The translations under genes were made by a program, and so were the position numbers. Positions 17,276 to 24,926 of a stretch of 64,000 bases of DNA are shown here, piece by piece. This DNA is from Chitinispirillales bacterium (GTDB lineage: Bacteria > Fibrobacterota > Chitinivibrionia > Chitinivibrionales > Chitinispirillaceae). Each line of letters opens with the position of its first letter. The first letter of the stretch is position 1. The stretch spans positions 48,706-112,705 of the forward strand of contig JAIRVB010000049.1 of assembly GCA_031254105.1 (NCBI GenBank). The letters are read 5' to 3'. Under the pieces are notes generated by a model. It was given only the letters and a program-made list of their open reading frames with translations. It was not told the DNA's origin and ran no database searches.

Positions 17276-18036
17276 AACTAAAATTTGATGCAAAAAAATT
17301 TGAACGTGATCTAAATAATCATGTTAAAAAGCAGATTGACAAAATTGTCCAGCAAAAACAATATGTTAATACTATAAAGAGGGATGGTCAAATGATTTCC
17401 TTAAATACGACGGAAGAACAAGCTCTAAAGGCTGTATTAAGTGTTTATCAAAATAATGAATCCCATTACGTTGGAGGATCAGATGATATTTTTCCTAAAT
17501 ATATGCATGTTTCACTTAAAGATATATTTGATAAACTAAAAGATGTGGGACTTGTTGCTAACTATAAACAACTAATGAATCAATGGGTAGCTTGGCTAAC
17601 TCCTGACGCATTTGATTATTTTACAGATAAAGAAAAATACATGGAAGATAAGAACGCGCGCGAAAGTGGCCCCTCGCATAATAACATCATTGCTAACAAT
17701 ATTATCATTGCAACAGATAACGCTACTGTTACCGCTACGCAGAATAACGGAGTTGATATATCACAGCTAAAAACTCTAATTGAAGCAATTAGGCTATCTA
17801 TCCCCAAAGATTTGCCAAAAGAAGATATTGAAGAACGTTTAGAACACTTAGAAGAATTAATGATACAACCTACGCCAAAAAAATTTGTTATTAATGATCT
17901 ATTAAGTAACTTAAAAACAGCAGCTGAAAGTGCTGAATTAAAAGCATTGGTTGGGGCTACTAATTTTGTTGTTGCTGTTACTAACCTTGTACAATTTATA
18001 AAACCGTTGTTTAAGGCTATGGGCTGTGAACAATAA
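17272..18036 (+). CDS. Unknown 254-aa protein coupled to the type IIL restriction-modification gene
   Basis: The start codon overlaps the stop of the residual restriction-modification tail (ATGA). Three parts are visible. Residues 1-125 are charged and helical, with a possible winged-helix segment (LKDIFDKLKDVGLVANYKQL). A low-complexity Asn/Ile/Thr-rich linker follows (NNIIANNIIIATDNATVTAT). The C-terminal half is a helical bundle, LEAIRLSIPKDLPKEDIEER onward, ending in the hydrophobic helix VGATNFVVAVTNLVQFIKPL. This order recurs in uncharacterised bacterial conflict-system proteins, where the tail can be membrane-active. That comparison is from memory and is inference. A role as a restriction accessory or abortive-infection effector is possible. 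Confidence 0.6.
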   Translation: MKLKFDAKKFERDLNNHVKKQIDKIVQQKQYVNTIKRDGQMISLNTTEEQALKAVLSVYQNNESHYVGGSDDIFPKYMHVSLKDIFDKLKDVGLVANYKQLMNQWVAWLTPDAFDYFTDKEKYMEDKNARESGPSHNNIIANNIIIATDNATVTATQNNGVDISQLKTLIEAIRLSIPKDLPKEDIEERLEHLEELMIQPTPKKFVINDLLSNLKTAAESAELKALVGATNFVVAVTNLVQFIKPLFKAMGCEQ

Positions 18037-18321
18037 AAAACCCACCACTCTAAACGAACAGCTCCGGTTCCTAATTTACAGCACCCCGAAGAGGACGTAA
18101 AAATCAGAGCGTTCATAAAAGAGGATAGTATCTGGCTTAGTCAAAAGCTGATGGAACAGCTTTTTGATACAACAAGCGATAATATCGGATTACACTTAAA
18201 AAACATATTTAGCGTGGGTGAACACAACAAAGATTCAGTCACCGAGGACTTCTCGGTAACTGCCGCAGATGGTAAAAACTACAAAGTTCAATTTTATAAC
18301 CTTGACTCAATAACCCGCTAA
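18026..18321 (+). pseudogene. RhuM-family virulence protein remnant
   Basis: From the GTG at 18026 the frame gives NNKKPTTLNEQLRFLIYSTP. After a single-base deletion near 18084, another frame continues EEDVKIRAFIKEDSIWLSQK, then LFDTTSDNIGLHLKNIFSVG and TAADGKNYKVQFYNLDSI. These are the conserved N-terminal blocks of RhuM/'virulence protein' genes (xLTQKxMAxLF..HLKNIF...AADGKNYxxxFYNLDxI). The gene stops at 18321, where relatives continue for some 200 more residues. The rest up to 18464 holds nothing recognisable. Confidence 0.75.
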
Positions 18322-18548
18322 TATATCTTTCGACAAGCGAAGCACCGGTTCAAGTTTAGAACGCGCGGGAATTTTTGGAGACGGTCAAAGAGTACATAAT
18401 ACGCCAAAATCAAAAAACAATAATTGTCCGAACAAGCACCCTACCCGCGGACGGTTCCCGTCCGCATCAACAGGATCATTCGATCAAACACCATATCAGC
18501 GTAAGCATAAGCTGTATCGCTTTAAAAATAAAAGTGAGTTACAACTTT

Positions 18549-19100
18549 TTATTCAAGTGCACTTTTTTGTCTTTTAACGTAACTATTCTGTGCTGTAGTA
18601 AGATTTAAGCGGCGTTGTTCTAATAAAGATTTTTCTATAGGGTCTACACCGATCGCACTTAAATTGTTTTTCAGCCGCGTTCTGTGAGAAGAGCAAGCGA
18701 TGTGGAAAGCATCTTTGGGGAAACCTTTTACACGGTACTTGCTGCTGCGGGGATAAGATTCTTCAACTATCTTGTAAAAAACAGAGTTTTCTGTAATTTT
18801 TAAAACCCTAAAAGCATCATCTAAACTTTCTATAGCCAGCTTTAAACTGGCATAAGCGATCTTATCACTTTCATTGCAAAGTTGAAGCTCCTGAGATAAA
18901 AAGGCGTGTTCTGCAACGATAATGATTTGCGGATCTGCTGAAGCCTGCGCTTTCTTAAAAGCGCTCAGTGCAACAGTAATACCTCTTTCGTAGGAAATAC
19001 GTCCTGCACGTTCCTTTCCTGTAATAGCAAAACCTTTGCGTCCTACATCAATATTTGCCGCCGCTTCGTTGATCCTATCTATTAAGCCAGTCCACCCCAA
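18549..19100 (-). CDS. Unknown 183-aa protein, second gene of duplicated cassette (copy 1)
   Basis: The family is not recognised. The TTG start at 19100 is chosen because GGAGG lies about 7 nt upstream inside the preceding gene, and because the paralog has the same TTG and the same ribosome-binding site. That gives both copies exactly 183 residues. The protein is helical and basic, with the conserved block IDVGRKGF(A)xxGKExxGRI at the N-terminus. Near the C-terminus it carries YRVKGFPKDAFHIACSSHRT followed by LKNNL, identical in both copies. No signal peptide or membrane segment is visible. The overlap with the small upstream gene suggests a two-component unit such as a toxin-antitoxin pair or an adaptor with its partner, which is inference. 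Confidence 0.65.
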   Translation of the reverse strand: MGWTGLIDRINEAAANIDVGRKGFAITGKERAGRISYERGITVALSAFKKAQASADPQIIIVAEHAFLSQELQLCNESDKIAYASLKLAIESLDDAFRVLKITENSVFYKIVEESYPRSSKYRVKGFPKDAFHIACSSHRTRLKNNLSAIGVDPIEKSLLEQRRLNLTTAQNSYVKRQKSALE

Positions 19101-19311
19101 ACTGAGCCTCCGCTTCCGATAAATTCCAGCCGCCTTTGGTAAGATAATCAACACCCATCTTCTCTTTCATTACCTTTGCTAAATAAGGAGGCATAGGAAT
19201 TGTCCTCATAAGACGCGAATATCCATCTTCATCTCCGGCATCTAATAAATCCAAAGCCCTGTTTGATATATCTAACTTCTCATCCAACGACATCATTATA
19301 ACTTTACTCAT
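19075..19311 (-). CDS. Unknown 78-aa protein, first gene of duplicated cassette (copy 1)
   Basis: This small acidic helical protein begins MSKVIMMSLDEKLDISNRAL and contains RTIPMPPYLAKVMKEKMGVD and GGWNLSEAEAQFGVDWL. The copy-2 paralog has identical length and the same blocks. It precedes and overlaps the 183-aa gene, whose ribosome-binding site lies inside it. Small proteins with the 'PxxPYxAKxxKEKxG...GWNLSEAEAxFG' pattern occur as hypotheticals in gut bacteria (recollection, no function assigned). The ATG at 19311 is preceded by GGGGTATTT. Confidence 0.65.
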   Translation of the reverse strand: MSKVIMMSLDEKLDISNRALDLLDAGDEDGYSRLMRTIPMPPYLAKVMKEKMGVDYLTKGGWNLSEAEAQFGVDWLNR

Positions 19312-19519
19312 AAATACCCCGCATTTGATAACATACGATTAATGCACAACACCTAAAGGGAATATACAAAATGTCATTCATTAACACCATTCAAAAAATG
19401 CTTCGCACCTTTATCATCGCTCATAAACCAAAAGTCATCAACAGGATCATTCGATCAAACACCATATCAGCGTACGCACAAGCTGTATCGTTCTAAAAAT
19501 AAAAGTGAGTTACAACTTT

Positions 19520-20071
19520 TTATTCAAGTGCAATTTTTTGTCTTTTAACGTAACTATTCTGTGCTGTAGTAAGATTTAAGCGGCGTTGTTCTAATAAAAA
19601 TTTTTCTATAGGGTCTACACCGATGGAACTTAAATTGTTTTTCAGCCGCGTTCTGTGAGAAGAACAGGCAATGTGGAAAGCGTCTTTGGGAAAGCCTTTA
19701 ACGCGGTAATCTTTGCTGCGCGGGTAAGTTTCTTCCGCCACCCGATAATCAACGCTGTTTTCTACTACTTTAAGCGCCCGAAAAGCGTCATCAAGACTTT
19801 GAATAGCTTTAGTGAGACTGTTGAAAGCGGCTTTGTCGCTTTTGTGACAAAACGCAAGCTCCTGAGATAGAAAATAGTATTCAGCTAAAAAAATGAGTTT
19901 AGGATCAGAGGATAGCTGCGCTTCCTTAAAAGCGCTCAAAGCATCCGCAATACCCTTTTCGTATGCAATGCGCCCTTTTTGTTCCTTTCCTCTGGTAGCA
20001 AAGCCCTTTCGTCCGAAATCAATGTTTGATGTCGCTTTATAAATCCTATTTTCTAAGCCACTCAGATCCAA
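19520..20071 (-). CDS. Unknown 183-aa protein, second gene of duplicated cassette (copy 2)
   Basis: This is the paralog of 18549-19100. It starts at the same TTG with GGAGG about 7 nt upstream, inside the preceding gene. The C-terminal third is almost identical to copy 1 (FPKDAFHIACSSHRTRLKNN, then LEQRRLNLTTAQNSYVKRQK), while the middle has diverged at many positions without frame loss. Retention of an open frame in both copies, despite heavy decay of neighbouring genes, argues for selection. Function is unknown. Conserved Cys-Ser-Ser-His near residue 150 and an Arg-rich surface are the only residues that stand out. Confidence 0.65.
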   Translation of the reverse strand: MDLSGLENRIYKATSNIDFGRKGFATRGKEQKGRIAYEKGIADALSAFKEAQLSSDPKLIFLAEYYFLSQELAFCHKSDKAAFNSLTKAIQSLDDAFRALKVVENSVDYRVAEETYPRSKDYRVKGFPKDAFHIACSSHRTRLKNNLSSIGVDPIEKFLLEQRRLNLTTAQNSYVKRQKIALE

Positions 20072-20282
20072 ACTCAGCCTCCACTTCACTCAAATTCCAA
20101 CCACTGTTCAGAAGATGGTCAAGGCCAAGTTTCTCCTTAGTAACCTTTGCTATATAGGGTGGAAGAGGAAGTGTTTTCATAAGACGGTCTGCTCCCTCTA
20201 AATCCCCTGCTTCTTCCAAAGCTATAGCCCTCATTGATATATCTAACTTCTCATCTAACGACATCGTTTCAACTTTACTCAT
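20046..20282 (-). CDS. Unknown 78-aa protein, first gene of duplicated cassette (copy 2)
   Basis: This is the paralog of 19075-19311. The start at 20282 is chosen over the upstream codon at 20324 because MSKVETMSLDEKLDISMRAI aligns residue for residue with copy 1. It keeps KTLPLPPYIAKVTKEKLGLD and the GWNLSEVEAEFG block. The small upstream partner is acidic and the overlapping downstream protein is basic, so a complex is plausible. Confidence 0.65.
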   Translation of the reverse strand: MSKVETMSLDEKLDISMRAIALEEAGDLEGADRLMKTLPLPPYIAKVTKEKLGLDHLLNSGWNLSEVEAEFGSEWLRK

Positions 20283-20373
20283 AAATACCCCCATGCTCGA
20301 TAACATACGATTAATGCAAAACACCTAAAGGAAATATACAAAATGTCATTCATTAACGCCATTCAAAAAATGC

Positions 20374-20717
20374 CCTCACAATCATCCGCACAGTCTTCTT
20401 ATTTTTTTATTAAATATATCAAACCTTTTGGTTCAATAGTTGAATGTTTTATATTCTATTGTAGAAACTCCATATACAACAAAAACAAGATTCAAACAAA
20501 TAATTTCCTGCCAATACGCCAAAAGGTTTGTCAAAGGATATTGTCAAAGGATATTGACAATGGATTTTACAATATCAAGATTTTAGAGAGATAGAGGCTG
20601 CGATAGCAAACGGAAGAGCTTATTGATTCAAAATTTTAAAATGAATTGAATTAGTTAATAACGCAGAATCATCTCTTTTATTTCTGCATTCTGCATTGTG
20701 CATTATTATTTAAAAAT
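20374..20717. other. 344-bp gap without a supported gene; short tandem and dispersed repeat
   Basis: A 17-bp unit (TTGTCAAAGGATATTG-like) is tandemly repeated near 20528-20562. At 20660-20711 lies a member of the ATTTCTGCATT repeat family, with CGCAGAA facing TTCTGCATT. A short frame near 20559-20625 (MQWILQYQ-like, DFREIEAAIANGRAY) could be the tail of a lost gene but cannot be assigned. Otherwise nothing is seen. Confidence 0.4.
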
Positions 20718-20789
20718 TGAGCTAGGAAGGATTCGAACCTTCGACTCCCGCCTTAAAAGGGCGATACTCTACCGCTGAGTTACTAGCCC
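20718..20789 (-). tRNA. tRNA-Lys (anticodon UUU)
   Basis: The reverse strand folds into a full cloverleaf. The acceptor arms GGGCTAG and CTAGCTC pair over 7 bp with one G-U, followed by discriminator A. The D-arm is present, and the T-arm contains GGTTCGAATCC. The anticodon stem closes a 7-nt loop CTTTTAA, giving anticodon TTT. CCA is not encoded. It borders the decayed accessory island, and tRNA genes are common integration sites, but I see no duplicated 3' tRNA fragment in the window. Confidence 0.95.
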
Positions 20790-21118
20790 GACTTTACAAA
20801 ACCGTCTATGTCAAAAGTCCAAAGAAAATAATTTATACACCGCCTGAGCGCAAGGGAAAGTGATAATAATTTGGAATTTGCTTACCCAAAAGCAGCCAAT
20901 AATTTGAATTACACAAACTTTTGATTACCTGTTTAGTTGAGATAATGCGGTTGGGGAAAAAATCCGGATTAAGTTTTATTTGAAAGAGAACATTGGTACA
21001 TTTTTTGATGGATATTCAACAGAAAATCCGATAAAAGAGCTGGGTTAGTCTAAGCTGACTGCTTAAAAAGCAGAAAACTCCAACTCGGACTGCAAAAATC
21101 ATGCAGTCCTAAACAGAA
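20790..21118. other. 329-bp gap with one hairpin
   Basis: No gene is supported here. GGACTGCA at 21087-21094 and TGCAGTCC at 21102-21109 form an 8-bp perfect stem 9 bp before the dehydrogenase start. It lacks a T-run and could be a leader hairpin or repeat. A short frame (IGTFFDGYSTENPIKELG near 20990-21050) may be the end of a lost gene. Confidence 0.35.
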
Positions 21119-22177
21119 ATGGGCGTAAAAATGAGAAAACTTCCGCAAAAAACAGTTTTGGCTGTCTCAGCATTCATTCTTCTTTTTACGGTTTGCGGAT
21201 CTCCTCAAAAAAATATGTATATGACCGACAGGCCTACTGATGTGGTAACAGGTCTTAGCGTTCCCTGGTCGCTTGATTTTCTGCCCGGCGGGATAATGAT
21301 TTTTACCGAACGTCAAGGTAATATTAGAACTTTCTCTTTTAAAGAGAAGCATCTGACTGATATAGGTTTCATACAGGCAGCCAATGATCAGGAAGCGGGT
21401 CTTCTGGGTATAGCCGCGGATCCTGATTTCATTTCAACCAAATATATCTATCTGTATTATACTTATAGTACAGATGGCGGAATGTTTAACCGCGTTACCC
21501 GTTTCACTTTTTTTAATACATTAGAAAATGAGGCGGTTCTTCTTGACAGCATTCCCGCCAGCCCCCTTCACAACGGCGGAAGGCTAAAGTTCGGCCCGGA
21601 CGGAACGCTTTACATCACAACCGGCGATGCGCAGAATCCGCAAAACTCATCAGATAAAAAATCTCTGGCAGGAAAAATCCTTCGCATAAACAGAGACGGA
21701 ACTATCCCTCAGGATAATCCTTTCGGGAATGCGGTATGGGCGCTTGGCCTGCGTAATCCGCAGGGATTAGCATGGGATAAAAACGGCACACTCTATGCAT
21801 CCGATCACGGCCCCGAAATGTACGATGCAATACGCAAAATAGAACGAGGGCAGAATTATGGATGGCCTTCACGCAAATGTGATGAAACGCCTGCTGTGCG
21901 CTGCTACACCGATTTAACCTTAGCGCCGTCAGGAATTGCCATAATAGGAGACACACTTTATGCGGCCGGACTTAAAGGAAAGCAGTTGCGCCGGATAAAC
22001 TTGACAACAAATAAAGATAACGCGCTGCTTACAGAATATGGACGGCTGCGGGACGCGGTCGTCCATGAGGGCGCTCTTTATATAACAACAAGCAACAGAG
22101 ATGGACGGGGTACGCCGCAGGGGGGAGATGACAGGATTATAAGGTATCCCTTCATGGCGCTGTCAATATTGGAATAA
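21119..22177 (+). CDS. PQQ-type sugar dehydrogenase lipoprotein (glucose/sorbosone dehydrogenase family)
   Basis: This 352-aa protein has a lipoprotein signal (LAVSAFILLFTVC with Cys as the anchor). The body is a six-bladed propeller of the soluble glucose dehydrogenase/YliI family. Typical blocks are VPWSLDFLPGG, LLGIAADPDF, PLHNGGRLKFGPDGTLYITT, ALGLRNPQGLAWD and GQNYGWP. The catalytic His is expected in HNGG. Family members oxidise sugars using PQQ in the periplasm. No pqq genes are in the window, so the cofactor must come from elsewhere or be absent. An alternative ATG at 21131 would give a tighter signal peptide. Neither start has a clear ribosome-binding site. Confidence 0.85.
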   Translation: MGVKMRKLPQKTVLAVSAFILLFTVCGSPQKNMYMTDRPTDVVTGLSVPWSLDFLPGGIMIFTERQGNIRTFSFKEKHLTDIGFIQAANDQEAGLLGIAADPDFISTKYIYLYYTYSTDGGMFNRVTRFTFFNTLENEAVLLDSIPASPLHNGGRLKFGPDGTLYITTGDAQNPQNSSDKKSLAGKILRINRDGTIPQDNPFGNAVWALGLRNPQGLAWDKNGTLYASDHGPEMYDAIRKIERGQNYGWPSRKCDETPAVRCYTDLTLAPSGIAIIGDTLYAAGLKGKQLRRINLTTNKDNALLTEYGRLRDAVVHEGALYITTSNRDGRGTPQGGDDRIIRYPFMALSILE

Positions 22178-22187
22178 GAATTTATAA

Positions 22188-22206
22188 GGGCGGCAGTCTG
22201 CCGCCC
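22188..22206. repeat. REP-like GGGCGGC palindrome
   Basis: GGGCGGCAG-T-CTGCCGCCC is a perfect 9-bp palindrome preceded by TAA and followed by GTGTTACG. Similar units, also preceded by GTAA, occur at 47826-47844, 47888-47907, 51026-51048 (inverted) and 55392-55414. Confidence 0.75.
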
Positions 22207-22362
22207 GTGTTACGTATCGCCAGCCCGCGCTTTTACTTGTGTAAGACTGTTTCTCCCAGGCACATATTATCTTATATATCTTGCCGCAATACCGGCGGCA
22301 CAAATGTGCGCCCATCAGTGAAAACACGAGCGTTATTCACAAAATCAAAAGGATGCGTTGAA

Positions 22363-24534
22363 ATGAAAAAGGTTTTCATCCCCATCATCCTTATCTCCCT
22401 GATCTCAATTCCCATATTCGCCGCAAAAGCCCCTGTTGAAGGCGAAGAGATCCAAATGATCGACATAGTGACGCTGCTTATCTTTCAACTTGGGATAGTT
22501 GTTATTGCCGCTCGTATCGGCGGGCTTTTTTTCGAGTGGCTGCGCATCCCTTCGGTTCTGGGAGAGCTTCTGATAGGGGTGGTTATTGGGCCTTATTTTT
22601 TGGGAGGCGTGGCTCTGCCCGGTTTCCCACAAGGTTTTTTCCCGATCTCTACCGCTACTGTTTTGCCGGTCTCCCCCGAACTTTACGCTATCGCTGCGAT
22701 AGCCTCCATAATACTTCTGTTTTGGGCGGGGCTTGAGACAGATCTCGCTTTAATGATGAAATTTTCTGTGGTGGGATTCGCGGTGGGTTTTGGAGGCGCA
22801 ATCTGCTCTTTTATTGGCGGCAGTCTCGCCGGAGCGTTTTTCTTTGGTCTCCCCTTTTCCGATCCAAACGTACTTTTTTTGGGTGTAATGGTTGCGTCAA
22901 CCTCAATAGGTATAAGCGCCCGCATACTTTCGGAAAAACGAAAAATAGACTCGCCTGAGGGTGTGACAATACTTGCGGGAGGAGTTACTGATGATGTACT
23001 TGGGCTTGGGGCGCTTACGGCGGTAGTCGCATTCATCACTACATCGTCAGAAACCGCAGGCGTTGCGAGCATTCTCCCTGTAATATTGAAAGCTATCCTG
23101 ATAGGAGGGAGCTTCGCCATAGCAGTTATTATATTTGCCGTTCCGATCTCAAAAGTCATGAAAAAATTCAAGTCCTACGTTTACATATCAATTTTTGCTC
23201 TTGGACTCGCGTTAATCATAGCAAGTATTTTTCAGTTAGCAGGCCTTGCAATGATCATTGGCGCGTATGTGGTTGGGCTCAGCCTCTCAAAAACCGATCT
23301 CTCTGATACTGTGCGGGATTCCATGGAAGTTGTGTACAAGCTTTTTGTTCCTGTGTTCTTTGTGGTTATGGGAATGCTTGTAGATTTGCGCGCTTTTTTG
23401 TCGAAGGAAGTTTTGCTCTTTGGTTTTATATATTCCGCTGTGGCAATAGCGGCAAAAGTGATCGGATGCGGCATCCCGCCCCTGTTTTTCAATTTTAACC
23501 GTCTGGGAGCTTTACGTATAGGAACAGGGATGATTCCAAGGGGAGAAACAACGCTCATTATCGCGGGAATCGGTCTGTCCACCCATCTTTTAGATTCAAA
23601 ATTTTTCGCGGCTGCGGTACTTGCTACTTTTATCACTATTATATTCGCGCCGCCGGCTATATCAATGCTTTTTCAAATCGAAAAAACAGGTACTAAAAAA
23701 ACGTTTCATGTAAGAAACACAGTATCCACCTCTTTTACTTTCGATTGTTTGGAGTTGACCGGTCTTCTGGAACTGCGGATTATCCAGTCGTTTCGGGCTG
23801 AAGGATTTTACATGCACTCCGTTTTTATTGACAATCATACTGTTTACCAGCTGAGAAAAGACAAAACTCTTATTACAATACACGCAAAAAAAACAGAAAT
23901 CGACTTTGAAACAGACGCTCAGGATGTGATTTACGCAAAAACTATTGTATATGAAGCTCTGCTGCAGATTAACGATACTATTGCAAAAGTCAAAAACATG
24001 ATAAAACCGGAGCTTCTTCTTAAAGGTCTTACCGATTCAACAGGAAGAATTTGTACAGAGATCTGCCGTACGCTTGATCTGCGCTCCATTATTCCATCCT
24101 TAAAAGCAACTACAAAACAGGAAGTTATAGAGGAGCTCATTGATGTACTTTATGTAAACGGGATTGTACGCGACAAGGAGAGCGCTTTCGAAGCGGTTAT
24201 GGAACGGGAGAGCTCCATGAGCACAGGCATGCAATATGGCGTTGCCCTGCCGCATGGCAAAACCGACGCCGTAAACAGGATCACTGCAGCCATCGGACTT
24301 TCCAGACAGGGGATTGATTTTCAATCTATTGACAAACAACCATCTACGATTTTCGTACTGATACTGTCGCCCCTCAATTCCGCGGGCCCGTATATTCAGT
24401 TTATGGCAAACCTGTCAGCTCTGCTTAACTCCGAGGATGCGCGGAAAAAGCTGTTAGAATGCAAGGACAGTGAGGAGATTTACTGTTTTTTCAGGAAAGG
24501 GTTGGGAAGTAAAATGACGGAGCCCAAGTCTTGA
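22363..24534 (+). CDS. CPA2-type cation:proton antiporter fused to a PTS EIIA (fructose/nitrogen) domain, copy 1
   Basis: This 723-aa protein opens with a signal-peptide-like helix (IPIILISLISIPIFA), followed by about 12 membrane segments of a KefB/NapA-like exchanger (IPSVLGELLIGVVIGPYFLG, FWAGLETDL, DDVLGLGALTAVV, PRGETTLIIAGIGLS). A linker domain follows at about residues 440-550. The C-terminal EIIA domain has active His631 in ALPHGKTD. The start at 22363 is preferred because it matches the paralog at 24927. The fusion suggests ion exchange gated by phosphotransfer from HPr or a PTS-Ntr chain, which is inference. The paralog follows directly 392 bp downstream. Confidence 0.85.
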   Translation: MKKVFIPIILISLISIPIFAAKAPVEGEEIQMIDIVTLLIFQLGIVVIAARIGGLFFEWLRIPSVLGELLIGVVIGPYFLGGVALPGFPQGFFPISTATVLPVSPELYAIAAIASIILLFWAGLETDLALMMKFSVVGFAVGFGGAICSFIGGSLAGAFFFGLPFSDPNVLFLGVMVASTSIGISARILSEKRKIDSPEGVTILAGGVTDDVLGLGALTAVVAFITTSSETAGVASILPVILKAILIGGSFAIAVIIFAVPISKVMKKFKSYVYISIFALGLALIIASIFQLAGLAMIIGAYVVGLSLSKTDLSDTVRDSMEVVYKLFVPVFFVVMGMLVDLRAFLSKEVLLFGFIYSAVAIAAKVIGCGIPPLFFNFNRLGALRIGTGMIPRGETTLIIAGIGLSTHLLDSKFFAAAVLATFITIIFAPPAISMLFQIEKTGTKKTFHVRNTVSTSFTFDCLELTGLLELRIIQSFRAEGFYMHSVFIDNHTVYQLRKDKTLITIHAKKTEIDFETDAQDVIYAKTIVYEALLQINDTIAKVKNMIKPELLLKGLTDSTGRICTEICRTLDLRSIIPSLKATTKQEVIEELIDVLYVNGIVRDKESAFEAVMERESSMSTGMQYGVALPHGKTDAVNRITAAIGLSRQGIDFQSIDKQPSTIFVLILSPLNSAGPYIQFMANLSALLNSEDARKKLLECKDSEEIYCFFRKGLGSKMTEPKS

Positions 24535-24926
24535 ACAACGCAGAATTATTGCTGTGGCGGATGAACCCTAAGAGCATACTTTCCGGAGCTGCTTCAGCAG
24601 TCAATCCAAAACCCGCGTTAATAACCTGGTTTTTTACTTTCAGCGGTGCCAGAAGTAACCCAAATGAAGCTCAGAATTAAAGAGGTGTTCTTAAAATCTT
24701 AAAATGCTGCGTAATTTTATCTCCTGCTGTATCCACAATATCGTAATTGTTAATAAATTGTATCTCATGTCCAATGTTCCAACATTTATTATTTCTGCAT
24801 TATTTCCTCTCCACAAATTATTTTAATAAACGGAACTGCGCCGCAAACCGGCGGCAGAGACACAAACATGCGCCCGCTCTAATGAAGACGCAGCCGCTTC
24901 TGACATAAGCGAAAGAACGCGCTGAA
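24535..24926. other. 392-bp gap between the two antiporter genes
   Basis: There is no complete gene. On the reverse strand a frame of about 50 codons near 24540-24680 (NQVINAGFGLTAEAAPESML) resembles a strand of an outer-membrane barrel and may be a remnant. A short ATTTCTGCATT repeat lies near 24788. The last 90 bp before the second antiporter are weakly similar to the stretch before the first, in line with duplication of gene plus leader. Confidence 0.4.

Larger units (their letters stand above)
18465..19401. repeat. Copy 1 of a ~937-bp tandem segmental duplication
   Basis: It runs from CATCAACAGGATCATTCG at 18465 to ATTCAAAAAATGC ending at 19401. It aligns without large gaps with 19436-20373. 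Each copy carries the same two overlapping reverse-strand genes plus the shared upstream region. Only 34 bp separate the copies. Divergence is greater in the coding interior than at the edges and 3' gene ends, which are nearly identical. Confidence 0.9.
19436..20373. repeat. Copy 2 of the ~937-bp tandem segmental duplication
   Basis: This is the counterpart of 18465-19401, with a 971-bp period. The upstream 90 bp shared by both copies (19312-19401 and 20283-20373) should hold the promoter of each cassette. It includes the block GATAACATACGATTAATGCA in both. Confidence 0.9.

Noticed and set aside
18375..18608. 77-codon forward frame after the RhuM remnant
   Set aside because: It covers the end of the duplicated cassette in the antisense direction and has no recognisable domain.
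20718..20789. tRNA-Lys as a proven integration site
   Set aside because: I could not find a duplicated tRNA 3' end elsewhere in the window. Position alone is not enough.
22683..23636. Long reverse-strand open frames inside the first antiporter gene (and equivalents in the second)
   Set aside because: They mirror the codon pattern of the sense gene in both paralogs and are Pro/Thr/Lys-rich shadows with no motifs.
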